DNA of 64,000 nt from Aliigemmobacter aestuarii (GTDB taxonomy: Bacteria > Pseudomonadota > Alphaproteobacteria > Rhodobacterales > Rhodobacteraceae), in NCBI RefSeq assembly GCF_004799285.1, contig NZ_SSND01000001.1, forward strand, positions 558,001 through 622,000. The letters run 5' to 3'. The notes under the pieces were generated by a model. The model searched no databases and was not told the DNA's origin. It saw only the letters and a list, made by a program, of their open reading frames with translations. Below, in pieces: positions 51,026-59,008 of this stretch (positions are counted from its first letter, which is position 1; the number at the start of each line of letters is the position of its first letter). Position numbers and translations under genes: made by a program.

Positions 51026-52024
51026 ATGACAACCAACATCTCCCGACGGACAGCGCTCAGGCTCGCCTCCGGCGGGGTGGCCGCAGCCTTTGCCGCGCCG
51101 TCCATCCTGCGCGCCCAAGGCGCCTACCCCGACCGCCCGATCAACATCGTCGTCCCGTTCGACACCGGCGGGTATAACGACCGTCTGGCGCGCGCCTTCG
51201 CGCCCTTCCTGCAGGAACGCATCGGCCAGCCGCTGAACGTGATCAACCGTGGCGGCGCCGGGGCGCTTCTTGGCCACACCTATTTCCTTCAGCAGCCCGC
51301 CGACGGCTACACGCTGCTTTGCACCTCGGCAGGCCCGTACATTCCGCTGAACATCCTGACCCAGGACGCGACGTTCAAGCTGGAAGACTTCCACATGATC
51401 AACCTGCCGTCGCAGGATTACACGCTGCTTGCCACCAGCAAGGAGTCGGGCCTGACCGACATCGCCGACGTGATCGAAAAGCTGAAGGCCGATCCCGGAT
51501 CGTTGTCGATCGGCGTGCAACCGGCCTCGGCCGACCTCGTCAACCTGATGATCCTGATGGATGCAAACGGCATCCCGCGCGACGGCCTGCGGATCGTGAC
51601 CTTCGACGGCGGCGGCCCGGCCCGGAACGCCGTTGCGGGCGCGGTGGTCGACATCGGCCTGGTGGGTGGCGAAGGCTTCCTGCCGCTGGCCGACAAGATC
51701 ACGCCGCTGCTGACCTATGACAGGGTCCAGCGCGACAACTGGGGCGGCAAGCTGGTGACGGACATCAACGGGGCGGAAGCGGCCTTCGTCTTCGGCTCGC
51801 AGCGGGGCTGGGGCGTCCATGCCTCGCTGGTGAAGGACAGCCCGGATGTCTATGCCAAGATCCTGGCGGCGATCGAAGAAACTTCGAAGGACCCGAAGGT
51901 GATCGAGGCGCTGACCTCGCAGCAGCTGGCGACCACCTGGTACGGCCCCGATGAATCGAACGCACAACTGGCGGCTTCGGCCAAGGTGATCGAACAGTAT
52001 CTGGACCTTCTGAAGGGCGCGTGA
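51026..52024 (+). CDS. tctC: Tripartite tricarboxylate transporter substrate-binding protein (TctC/Bug)
   Basis: The periplasmic binding protein of a TctABC system. The 332-residue protein has a twin-arginine signal (S-R-R-T-A-L-R-L-A-S-G-G), then YPDRPINIVVPFDTGGYNDRLARAFAPFLQERIGQPLNVINRGGAGALLGHTYFLQQPADGYTLLC, the Bug/TctC opening. The C-terminal half has the usual fold with NAVAGAVVDIGLVGGEGFLPLADKITPL. GGAGGAGGAA precedes the ATG. Substrate is a carboxylate that cannot be told from sequence; the neighbouring MmgE/PrpD and dehydrogenase genes suggest a di- or tricarboxylate. Confidence 0.9.
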   Translation: MTTNISRRTALRLASGGVAAAFAAPSILRAQGAYPDRPINIVVPFDTGGYNDRLARAFAPFLQERIGQPLNVINRGGAGALLGHTYFLQQPADGYTLLCTSAGPYIPLNILTQDATFKLEDFHMINLPSQDYTLLATSKESGLTDIADVIEKLKADPGSLSIGVQPASADLVNLMILMDANGIPRDGLRIVTFDGGGPARNAVAGAVVDIGLVGGEGFLPLADKITPLLTYDRVQRDNWGGKLVTDINGAEAAFVFGSQRGWGVHASLVKDSPDVYAKILAAIEETSKDPKVIEALTSQQLATTWYGPDESNAQLAASAKVIEQYLDLLKGA

Positions 52025-52040
52025 TGCCTTGACCTGATCA

Positions 52041-52068
52041 GGCTGCCCCCTGTCACCGGGGGGCGGCC
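52041..52068 (+). terminator. Intercistronic hairpin between tctC and tctB
   Basis: GGCTGCCCCC (52041-52050) pairs with GGGGGCGGCC (52059-52068) including one T-G pair, followed by TTCATGTT. Such a hairpin after the binding-protein gene would leave more tctC than tctBA transcript. Confidence 0.5.
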
Positions 52069-52101
52069 TTCATGTTGCGCCAACCGCAAAGGATAACCCG
52101 G

Positions 52102-52566
52102 ATGAACCGTTCCGACCGGATCGTCGTCAACTGGGGCCACATCGCCCTGCTTGCCGTGATTGGCAGCACGATCGCCGCCTACCTGTTCGATGCCCGTGCG
52201 ACCTCGCTGAAGGTCAACAACCTGCTTTTCGTCCAACCCGCGGCCATCGCGGGCCTTCTGCTTGTGCTGCTGGTGCTGCCGCAGTGCTTTCGCCGCGTTT
52301 CCGCCGACGAACCCGCCCCCGAGGCCGAGCCGCTTTCGCATCTGGCCAAGGTCGCGGGCCTGATGGCGGCGCTGGTCGCCCTGGCGCTGTCGATGGAAAG
52401 GGTCGGCTTCGACGTGGCGACATTCGGGTTTCTGGTCGTGGCGCTGAGACTCTGCGGCGAGCGGAACTGGATCGTGAATCTCGGTTTCAGCGCGGCCTTC
52501 ACGGCGCTGCTGATCTATGGCTATGGCGCGATCATCCCCTTCCCCTTTCCGCTGACCATCCTGTGA
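52102..52566 (+). CDS. tctB: Tripartite tricarboxylate transporter small membrane subunit (TctB)
   Basis: A 154-residue protein with four membrane helices, the length and layout of TctB: WGHIALLAVIGSTIAAYLFD, LLFVQPAAIAGLLLVLLVLPQCF, VAGLMAALVALALSMERVGFDVATFGFLVVALRLCGE and the C-terminal YGYGAIIPFPFPLTIL. AAGGA precedes the ATG at 52102 by eight bases. It follows tctC after the hairpin and precedes tctA by nine bases. TctB pairs with TctA in the inner membrane. Confidence 0.85.
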   Translation: MNRSDRIVVNWGHIALLAVIGSTIAAYLFDARATSLKVNNLLFVQPAAIAGLLLVLLVLPQCFRRVSADEPAPEAEPLSHLAKVAGLMAALVALALSMERVGFDVATFGFLVVALRLCGERNWIVNLGFSAAFTALLIYGYGAIIPFPFPLTIL

Positions 52567-52575
52567 GGCCCGGAC

Positions 52576-54093
52576 ATGCTTGACCTCGCAGCGGTTGACA
52601 GCGCCCTTGCCCTTCTCACCTCATCCGGGACAGCCTGGCTGTTCGTGATCCCCGGCTTGCTGATCGGGCTTTTCTTCGGGGCCATGCCCGGCATTTCGAT
52701 CACCATGGCGATGGCGATCTTTCTGCCGATGACGCTTTACATGGATTTCCTGCCGGCGATCATCTTCCTGACGTCGATCTATACCGGCGCGGGGTTCGGC
52801 GGATCGGTTCCGGCGGTGCTGATGAACATCCCCGGCACCTCCTCGGCCGTGGCCACCACCTTTGACGGCTATCCGATGGCTCGGCAGGGAAAGCATAACG
52901 AGGCGCTTGGCCTGGCGCTGGCCGCCTCGGTCATCGGTTGCCTGGCCAGCTATGTGCTGCTTCTCTTCCTGATCGTGCCGGTGTCATCCGTCGTGCTGAA
53001 GATGGGACCGCTCGAGATGTCGGCGGTGGCGATCTGGGGCATGCTTCTCTTGGGGTCGCTGTCGGGCAATTCGCTGCCGCGGGGCCTTCTGGCGGGCGTC
53101 CTGGGCCTTCTGCTGGGCACGATCGGCATGAACACCGCAGGCTATGTGCGCGGCACGATGGGGGTGCCGTGGCTTTTGGACGGGATCCCGACGATCCCGG
53201 CGATGATGGGTCTTCTGGCCGCAAGCCAGCTGATCAGCCTGGTGAATGCGAAATACCTGATCGACGACGAGGCGTCGCGCAAGATCAGCTTCCGCCGGAT
53301 CTTTTCGGGGTTCCGGATGACGCTGCAATACCCGACGATCATCCTGCGCGGAACCTTCATCGGGGTGATCATCGGCTCGATCCCCGGCGTGGGATCGTCG
53401 ATCTCGAACCTGCTGTCCTATTCCGAAACCAAGCGGAACGCACCCGATGGCGCCAGCTTCGGCACCGGCAACCCCAAGGGCGTGATCGCGGCGGAATCCG
53501 CGAACTCGTCGTCGGAAGGGGGGGCGATGGCCACGATGCTGGCGCTTGGCATTCCCGGCGGCGGGGCGACGGCGATCCTGCTTGCCGCCTTCGCGATGCA
53601 CAACATCGTGGGCGGCCCCAGCTTCATCGCCAACAGCAAGGATGTGGTCTATGCGATCATCTTTTCGAACTTCGCGCAGGCGCTGCTGCTGCTGGTCGTC
53701 GGGCTGGGGTTCGTCTACCTCGCGGGGTACATCGTGCGGGTGCCGATGCGCTTTCTGATCCCCTCGGTGCTGGTGGTAGCGGTCTTCGGATCCTACGCGA
53801 TCGACGGCACGGCTTCGGGGCCGATCACTCTGGTCGTCTTCTCGATCCTCGGCTGGGCGATGGTGCGCTATGGCTATCCGGTGGCCGCGACGGTGGTGGG
53901 GCTTCTTCTGGGAAGCCTGGTCGAGGGCAACCTTCTGCGGACCTGGCAGATCAGCGGAGGCGATCCGGCCTATGCGCTGGAACGGCCCGGCGCGCTGCTG
54001 ATCCTTGCGCTGATGGCCTTCTCGATCGGCATGACCGCCTGGTCGGCCCGGCGCCGCCGCCGCGCCGAACGCTTGGCCGACGTGGAAAGCTGA
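52576..54093 (+). CDS. tctA: Tripartite tricarboxylate transporter large membrane subunit (TctA)
   Basis: The 505-residue permease of the Tct system, with about eleven to twelve helices. GLLIGLFFGAMPGISITMAMAIFLPMTLYMDFLPAIIFLTSIYTGAGFGGSVPAVLMNIPGTSSAVATTFDGYPMARQGKHNEALGLALAAS is the family-defining N-terminal part, and VGSSISNLLSYSETKRNAPDGASFGTGNPKGVIAAESANSSSEGGAMATMLALGIPGGGATAILLAAF the second repeat. It uses the proton or sodium gradient to take up the ligand delivered by TctC. A strong hairpin lies 38 bases beyond the stop. Confidence 0.94.
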   Translation: MLDLAAVDSALALLTSSGTAWLFVIPGLLIGLFFGAMPGISITMAMAIFLPMTLYMDFLPAIIFLTSIYTGAGFGGSVPAVLMNIPGTSSAVATTFDGYPMARQGKHNEALGLALAASVIGCLASYVLLLFLIVPVSSVVLKMGPLEMSAVAIWGMLLLGSLSGNSLPRGLLAGVLGLLLGTIGMNTAGYVRGTMGVPWLLDGIPTIPAMMGLLAASQLISLVNAKYLIDDEASRKISFRRIFSGFRMTLQYPTIILRGTFIGVIIGSIPGVGSSISNLLSYSETKRNAPDGASFGTGNPKGVIAAESANSSSEGGAMATMLALGIPGGGATAILLAAFAMHNIVGGPSFIANSKDVVYAIIFSNFAQALLLLVVGLGFVYLAGYIVRVPMRFLIPSVLVVAVFGSYAIDGTASGPITLVVFSILGWAMVRYGYPVAATVVGLLLGSLVEGNLLRTWQISGGDPAYALERPGALLILALMAFSIGMTAWSARRRRRAERLADVES

Positions 54094-54131
54094 ACCCAAA
54101 AAAGAACAACGGGACAGGAAGGCAAAGAAGT

Positions 54132-54153
54132 AGGGGCGCCGCGAGGCGCCCCT
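54132..54153 (+). terminator. Terminator after tctCBA
   Basis: AGGGGCGCC (54132-54140) pairs perfectly with GGCGCCCCT (54145-54153) around GCGA and is followed by TT. It is 38 bases after the tctA stop and lies between convergent genes, so it may also stop transcription from the rhodanese gene. Confidence 0.72.
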
Positions 54154-54197
54154 TTCCATATCTGCGTCGGGCCATTCCGCGTCAGATGCGGCGGCGT

Positions 54198-55772
54198 TCA
54201 GGCCACGGGATACAGATGGAACTGCGCCCGCTCTTCGGCCGAAAGCTGGGCGACCAGCCCGGTTTCCCATTCCAGATACCGGCGCGAGGAGTCCAGGTTC
54301 CCGTCATGCCGGTCGTGGACAAAGAACAGGTGGTCGATCCGCGCCTCGTCCGGCGGATCGTTGGGCGTGACTTCACGCGCGGCCCCGCAGCCGATCATCG
54401 CCGCAACACCCCCATCGACAAGGCCCACGCGCGGAAGGCCAAGGTCATGCAGATCGGCCGCCGCCAGCGCCGCCTCGCCCGTATCCTCGGCGATCAGCAT
54501 GACGCCCGAGGGGCGCATCCGGCGGATCATCTCGGACAGCATCGGCCGGCAGGCCCATCGGGCGCCCGCGACATGCCCCTGCCGGTAGGCCGCCGAGGCG
54601 CGCAGGTCGATCAGCGTCTCGCCCGCGTGCAGGCGCCGCAGCGCGGTTGCGGCGGCGATCCGCGGAAGCTCGGGCAAGGCCGGGCCGGGGCGCGGCGGGG
54701 CGGCAAGCCTGCGGAGGTCCGCGTCAATCCTGAGGATGCGGGCGTCATAGCCCAGCTGGCGCAGCCAGAAGGCCGCGATGGCCGACCGCAGCCCGGTGTC
54801 GCAGCACAGCACCACGCGCGCCCGTCGCAGCCCGATCCACTGGTCGGTCGCCTGCACGATCTGCCCCGAGGCCGCATGCACCGCCGCCGCGACCGGATCG
54901 GCCGCGACCTCGGGGGCCGAACGGGTATCGAACAGATAGGTGGTGCGCCCAGCTTCTGCCCGCATCGCCGCGAAATCCGCCGTGGTGACCAGCGGGATGC
55001 CGAACCGCGCCGCCACGCGATCGGCCGCCGCGCGCGAGGCGGCCAACGCATCGGGCCCAAGTTCGGGATAGGGGGCGGCGGTGTTGCCCCGTTCCAGCGT
55101 CTCGCCCGCCAAGGCCCAGCCCTGCGTGCCGTTTTCCAGCGCGTAAAGCGGGCCATCATGGCCACTGATGCGCATGCCGATGGCGCCCACGATGCCGCGC
55201 GTGCGCCCGGCGCAGGTGATCACCACGGGCGCGTCCGCATCCGGCAGGGCGGCGATCCGGTGGGCCAGTTCGCCATTCGGCAGACAGACCGAACCGGGCA
55301 CGCGCATCTTGCCGTATTCGGCCGGGGGGCGCGCATCGAAGAAGCGGAAGCGGCGGTTCTCGCGCTGCCAGGCGGCCAGGTCCTCGGGCCGGATCATGGT
55401 GGGATGCCAGACCGCCTCGACCAATTCGCCAAGCGTCTTTGACGGCACGTTGACTCCCTTGTAGACGGGCAGACCCGCCGCCTCCCAGGCGGGCATCCCG
55501 CCCTCGACCACCGAAAGGTCGGCGTAACCCATCGCCGCGAAACGCCGCGCGGCCCGTTCGGCCACACCATCGCCCGCGTCGATCAGGATCAGCGGCGCAT
55601 CAGGTCGCGGCACAAGCGCACCGATCGCGAGTTCAGCCCGCGACCAGGGCAGCGGCACCGCGAACAGGGCATGCGCCTCGCCGAACTGGCCCGCCTCGCG
55701 CAGGTCGATCAGCCCGGCCTCGCCCGCGCCGCAGATGCGGGCCGATGCTTCGGTTGCGGAAATGCGGTTCAT
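54198..55772 (-). CDS. Four-domain rhodanese-like protein
   Basis: A 524-residue protein built of four rhodanese-like domains. Domain 2 (about residues 120-225) has VVITCAGRTRG with a potential active Cys187, and domain 3 (about 265-350) has VVLCCDTGLRS with Cys323-Cys324. The equivalent loops of domain 1 (LILIDAGDG) and domain 4 (VMLIAEDTGE) have no Cys. Rhodaneses transfer sulfane sulfur, often to cyanide or thiols. No signal peptide is seen, so it is cytoplasmic. The ATG overlaps the dehalogenase-like stop by four bases, suggesting a linked job, perhaps with a thiol or sulfur by-product. Confidence 0.85.
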   Translation of the reverse strand: MNRISATEASARICGAGEAGLIDLREAGQFGEAHALFAVPLPWSRAELAIGALVPRPDAPLILIDAGDGVAERAARRFAAMGYADLSVVEGGMPAWEAAGLPVYKGVNVPSKTLGELVEAVWHPTMIRPEDLAAWQRENRRFRFFDARPPAEYGKMRVPGSVCLPNGELAHRIAALPDADAPVVITCAGRTRGIVGAIGMRISGHDGPLYALENGTQGWALAGETLERGNTAAPYPELGPDALAASRAAADRVAARFGIPLVTTADFAAMRAEAGRTTYLFDTRSAPEVAADPVAAAVHAASGQIVQATDQWIGLRRARVVLCCDTGLRSAIAAFWLRQLGYDARILRIDADLRRLAAPPRPGPALPELPRIAAATALRRLHAGETLIDLRASAAYRQGHVAGARWACRPMLSEMIRRMRPSGVMLIAEDTGEAALAAADLHDLGLPRVGLVDGGVAAMIGCGAAREVTPNDPPDEARIDHLFFVHDRHDGNLDSSRRYLEWETGLVAQLSAEERAQFHLYPVA

Positions 55773-56701
55773 CCGATCCTCCCGAAATCAGGCTCGTGCC
55801 CGGTGAAGAATTCCCAGAAGATGGGATAAACCAGATCGGGGCGGTGTTCAGCCGGATAATGGCCGGTCGGAATGTCGATGCCGCGCAGGTCATCGGCCCA
55901 TTCGCCCCAGGCCTCCAGCGGGCGGAAGTGCCGCCCGCAATGGCTGTTCGACCCCCAGAGGACCAGCACCGGGCACCCGATGCGCCGCTTGCCGTGGTCG
56001 GCCTTGTCCATCTCGAAATCCAGCGTGACGGTCGCGCGGTAATCCTCGCAGACGGCATGGATCTGCTCGCGCGTGGTGCAGCGGATGTATTCGGCCATCG
56101 CCTCGGGCGTGAAGATTTCCAGCCCGACGTTCTTCTTGTTCAGCTTGTAGCGGATGTAATACTCCGGATCGGCCGACAGCAGGTCTTCGGGAAAGGGCGC
56201 CTTCTGCGCCATGAAGAACCAGTGATAGGCCTCAAGCCCCCAGCCAAGCGTCACGTTCGACAGCACGTTCCACGTCGGCACGATATCCAGCGCGGCCAGC
56301 CGTTCGATCCGGTCGGGCCGGTCCAGCGCCATGCGGAACCCCACCCGCGCGCCCCGGTCATGCCCGGCCACCCCGAACCGGTCAAAACCGAAGTGATCCA
56401 TGATCTCGAAGAAATCCTCGCCCATGGCGCGGAAAGTATAGGCGGCATGGTCCGCACCGCCGTCGGGCTTCGAGGAATCGCCGTATCCGCGCAGGTCGGG
56501 CGCGATGACGGTGAAGGTTTCGGCCAAAGTCGGCGCGATCTTGTGCCAGCTGACATGGGTCAGCGGATTGCCGTGCAGCAACAGAAGCGGAGGCCCCTCG
56601 CCCGCGATCGCGACATTGATCTCGGCCCCGCGGGTGCGAAGCCGCTCGCGGCGAAAGCCTTCCATCAGGCTGCGGGTCGATCGCAGCGGTGGCATCGGCA
56701 T
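55769..56701 (-). CDS. Alpha/beta hydrolase of the haloacetate (fluoroacetate) dehalogenase type
   Basis: A 310-residue alpha/beta hydrolase that keeps the fluoroacetate dehalogenase active-site set as I recall it. It has VAGHDRGARVGFRMALD with nucleophile Asp115 and carboxylate-binding Arg116 and Arg119, LDIVPT with Asp139, YHWFFMAQ with His160-Trp161, CEDYRA with Tyr221, and TGHYPAEHRPD with catalytic His281. Fluoroacetate dehalogenases yield glycolate and halide. AAGGAGG precedes the ATG by five bases. The rhodanese gene overlaps its stop. A TTGT-NN-ACAA box lies 90 bases upstream. An epoxide hydrolase or ester hydrolase function remains possible because relatives share much of this pattern. 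Confidence 0.83.
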   Translation of the reverse strand: MPMPPLRSTRSLMEGFRRERLRTRGAEINVAIAGEGPPLLLLHGNPLTHVSWHKIAPTLAETFTVIAPDLRGYGDSSKPDGGADHAAYTFRAMGEDFFEIMDHFGFDRFGVAGHDRGARVGFRMALDRPDRIERLAALDIVPTWNVLSNVTLGWGLEAYHWFFMAQKAPFPEDLLSADPEYYIRYKLNKKNVGLEIFTPEAMAEYIRCTTREQIHAVCEDYRATVTLDFEMDKADHGKRRIGCPVLVLWGSNSHCGRHFRPLEAWGEWADDLRGIDIPTGHYPAEHRPDLVYPIFWEFFTGHEPDFGRIG

Positions 56702-56790
56702 GGTGTCCTCCTTCTGTCCTGGGTGCGCCGGGGTCTAAATGGCGACAACTAGACTACAACAATTTAAGTTTTGCCGATTATAATCCATTA

Positions 56791-56800
56791 TTGTTGACAT
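56791..56800 (+). promoter_or_regulatory. TTGT-NN-ACAA box 5
   Basis: TTGTTGACAT, one base short of a perfect inverted repeat, in an AT-rich gap between the dehalogenase-like gene (start 56701, minus) and pdxA (start 56856, plus). It contains TTGACA (56794-56799), followed 17 bases later by a TCATAA -10-like element facing pdxA. Confidence 0.55.
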
Positions 56801-56855
56801 TAATCAATATTCACTTTCATAAAATGATGAAATTGACGACAGAGCGAGGCGCCCC

Positions 56856-57902
56856 ATGAACACCAAAGCCCCCCAAGCCGCGCTGGAACGGCCGGTTCTT
56901 GCCCTTGTGCCCGGCGATCCGACCGGGATCGGCCCGGAACTGGTGGCGCGCGTCCTTGCCGATGGCCGGATGCAGGAGGTGGCCAGGCTTCTGCTGATCG
57001 GCGACCAGCGGGTGGTCGAAATGGGAATGCGGCAGGCCGGCGTCAGCCTTCACCTCGCGCTGATCGACACGCCCGACGAGGCCGTGTTCGACACGGGGAC
57101 CGTGCCGATGATCGACCTGGGCAACCTGGACCCCGCGACCTTCGCCATCGGCCGCCCGGACCCGGACGTTGGCCGCAAGGTGGGCGACACGCTGGCCGCC
57201 GCGGTGCGCCTTGCGCAGGCGGGCGGCGTGCGGGGCGTGACCTTCGCGCCGCTGCACAAGAAGGCGATGTTCGATGGCGGCTGGCGGTTTCCCGACGAAC
57301 ACCAGCTTTTCGCGCATCTGATCGGCCACAACGGCCTGTTCCGCGAGATGAACGTGCTGGAAGGCCAGTGGATGAGCCGCGTCACCTCGCACGTCTCTCT
57401 GCGCGAGGCGCTGGACCTTGTGACCGAGGACAACATCTGCAACTCGTTGCGGCTGACCGACCGTGTGCTGCGCGCCGCCGGCATCGAGGCGCCGCGCATC
57501 GCGGTGGCCGCGCTGAACCCGCATGGCGGCGAGGGCGGGCTGTTCGGCCGCGAGGAGATCGAGATCATCGCCCCCGCCATCGCACGGATGCAGGCCGAAG
57601 GGATCGACTGCCGCGGCCCCTACCCTTCGGACACCGTCTATATCAAGGCCTTCAAGGGCGAGTTCGACAGCGTCGTGGCGATGTATCACGACCAGGGCCA
57701 GATCGCGACCAAGCTGCACGGCTTCAACAAGGGCGTGACCGTCACGGCGGGCCTGCCGATCGTCTTCACCACCCCCGCGCATGGCACCGCATATGACATC
57801 GTGGGCCAGGGGATTGCCGATACAGGCGCGATGGAAAGCGCGATCCGCCTCGCGGCCCGGCTGGCCACGCGCCAGAACCAGACCATCGAGGAGACTGCAT
57901 GA
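56856..57902 (+). CDS. PdxA-like 4-hydroxythreonine-4-phosphate dehydrogenase family enzyme
   Basis: A 348-residue member of the PdxA/PdxA2 family, metal-dependent beta-decarboxylating dehydrogenases. It has LVPGDPTGIGPELVARVL, GVTFAPLHKKAMFDGGWRFPDEHQLFAHLIG, MSRVTSHVSLREALDLVTEDNI, LNPHGGEGGLFGREEIEIIAPAI and SDTVYIKAFKGEFDSVVAMYHDQGQIATKLHGFNKGVTVTAGLPIVFTTPAHGTAYDIVG. The context of another hydroxy-acid dehydrogenase and carboxylate transport indicates the catabolic PdxA2-like branch rather than pyridoxal synthesis. GAGG precedes the ATG. The next gene overlaps by four bases. Confidence 0.88.
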   Translation: MNTKAPQAALERPVLALVPGDPTGIGPELVARVLADGRMQEVARLLLIGDQRVVEMGMRQAGVSLHLALIDTPDEAVFDTGTVPMIDLGNLDPATFAIGRPDPDVGRKVGDTLAAAVRLAQAGGVRGVTFAPLHKKAMFDGGWRFPDEHQLFAHLIGHNGLFREMNVLEGQWMSRVTSHVSLREALDLVTEDNICNSLRLTDRVLRAAGIEAPRIAVAALNPHGGEGGLFGREEIEIIAPAIARMQAEGIDCRGPYPSDTVYIKAFKGEFDSVVAMYHDQGQIATKLHGFNKGVTVTAGLPIVFTTPAHGTAYDIVGQGIADTGAMESAIRLAARLATRQNQTIEETA

Positions 57903-58981
57903 TGACGAAAAGGACGCACCGGATTGCCGTGATCGCCGGTGACGGGATCGGAACCGAGGTGATGCCCGAAGGCGTGAAGGTGCTGCGCGCCGCCGCCGAA
58001 CGGTTCGACATCGGCCTTGCCTTCGAGGAACATGATTTCGCCTGCTGCGACTATTACGCAAGGCATGGCCAGATGATGCCGGACGACTGGAAGGACCGCA
58101 TCGGCGATACCGACGCGATCTTCTTTGGCGCGGTCGGCTGGCCCGATACGGTGCCTGACCACATCTCGCTCTGGGGGTCGCTCCTGAAGTTCCGGCGCGA
58201 GTTCGACCAGTACGTGAACCTGCGCCCGGTCAAGCTGATGCCGGGCGTCGCCTCGCCGCTGGCCGGGCGCGGACCGGGCGACATCGACTTCTGGGTGGTG
58301 CGCGAGAACACCGAAGGCGAATATTCCTCGATCGGGGGGCGGATCTTCGAGGGCACCGACCGCGAGGTGGTGGTGCAGGAAACCGTGATGACCCGGCAAG
58401 GCGTGGACCGCGTGCTGCGCTTTGCCTTCGACCTTGCGATGAAGCGGCCCCGGCGCAAGCTGACCTCGGCCACCAAGTCGAACGGGATCTCGATCACCAT
58501 GCCCTATTGGGATGAACGGGTGGCCGAAATGGCGCGCGCCTATCCCGATGTGAAGGTCGACAAGTTCCATATCGACATCCTGACCGCGCATTTCGTTCTG
58601 CACCCGGACTGGTTCGACGTGGTCGTGGCCTCGAACCTGTTCGGTGACATCCTGTCGGATCTGGGTCCGGCCTGCACCGGGACGATCGGCATCGCGCCCT
58701 CGGGCAACATCAACCCCGACCGCCGCCATCCGTCGCTGTTCGAACCGGTCCACGGATCGGCCCCCGATATCGCGGGCAAGGGCATCGCGAACCCGGTGGG
58801 CCAGATCTGGGCCGGGGCGATGATGCTGGATCATCTGGGCCATGCCGAGGCCGCGGCGGCGATCGTCGCCGCGGTGGAAAGGACGCTCGCCGATCCGGCG
58901 ACGCGCACGGGCGACCTCAAGGGCACGGCGAACACCGTCCGCTGCGGCGACGCGATCCGCGACGTGCTTCTGGCCGGATAG
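57899..58981 (+). CDS. Tartrate dehydrogenase-like/isopropylmalate dehydrogenase family enzyme 2
   Basis: A 360-residue beta-decarboxylating dehydrogenase: RIAVIAGDGIGTEVMPEGVKVL, WGSLLKFRREFDQYVNLRPVKLMPGV, IDFWVVRENTEGEYSSIGGR, catalytic Lys in KLTSATKSNGISITMPYWDERV, and NLFGDILSDLGPACTGTIGIAPSGNI. The pattern (CDYYARHGQMMPDDW, FGAVGWPDTVPDHISLW) matches tartrate dehydrogenase/decarboxylase (TtuC) and D-malate dehydrogenase. It overlaps the pdxA-like gene by four bases. It differs clearly from the first family member at 44818, so the two are not a recent duplication. Confidence 0.9.
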   Translation: MMTKRTHRIAVIAGDGIGTEVMPEGVKVLRAAAERFDIGLAFEEHDFACCDYYARHGQMMPDDWKDRIGDTDAIFFGAVGWPDTVPDHISLWGSLLKFRREFDQYVNLRPVKLMPGVASPLAGRGPGDIDFWVVRENTEGEYSSIGGRIFEGTDREVVVQETVMTRQGVDRVLRFAFDLAMKRPRRKLTSATKSNGISITMPYWDERVAEMARAYPDVKVDKFHIDILTAHFVLHPDWFDVVVASNLFGDILSDLGPACTGTIGIAPSGNINPDRRHPSLFEPVHGSAPDIAGKGIANPVGQIWAGAMMLDHLGHAEAAAAIVAAVERTLADPATRTGDLKGTANTVRCGDAIRDVLLAG

Positions 58982-59008
58982 GGGCGACGGGCGGACAGGT
59001 GCAATCGG

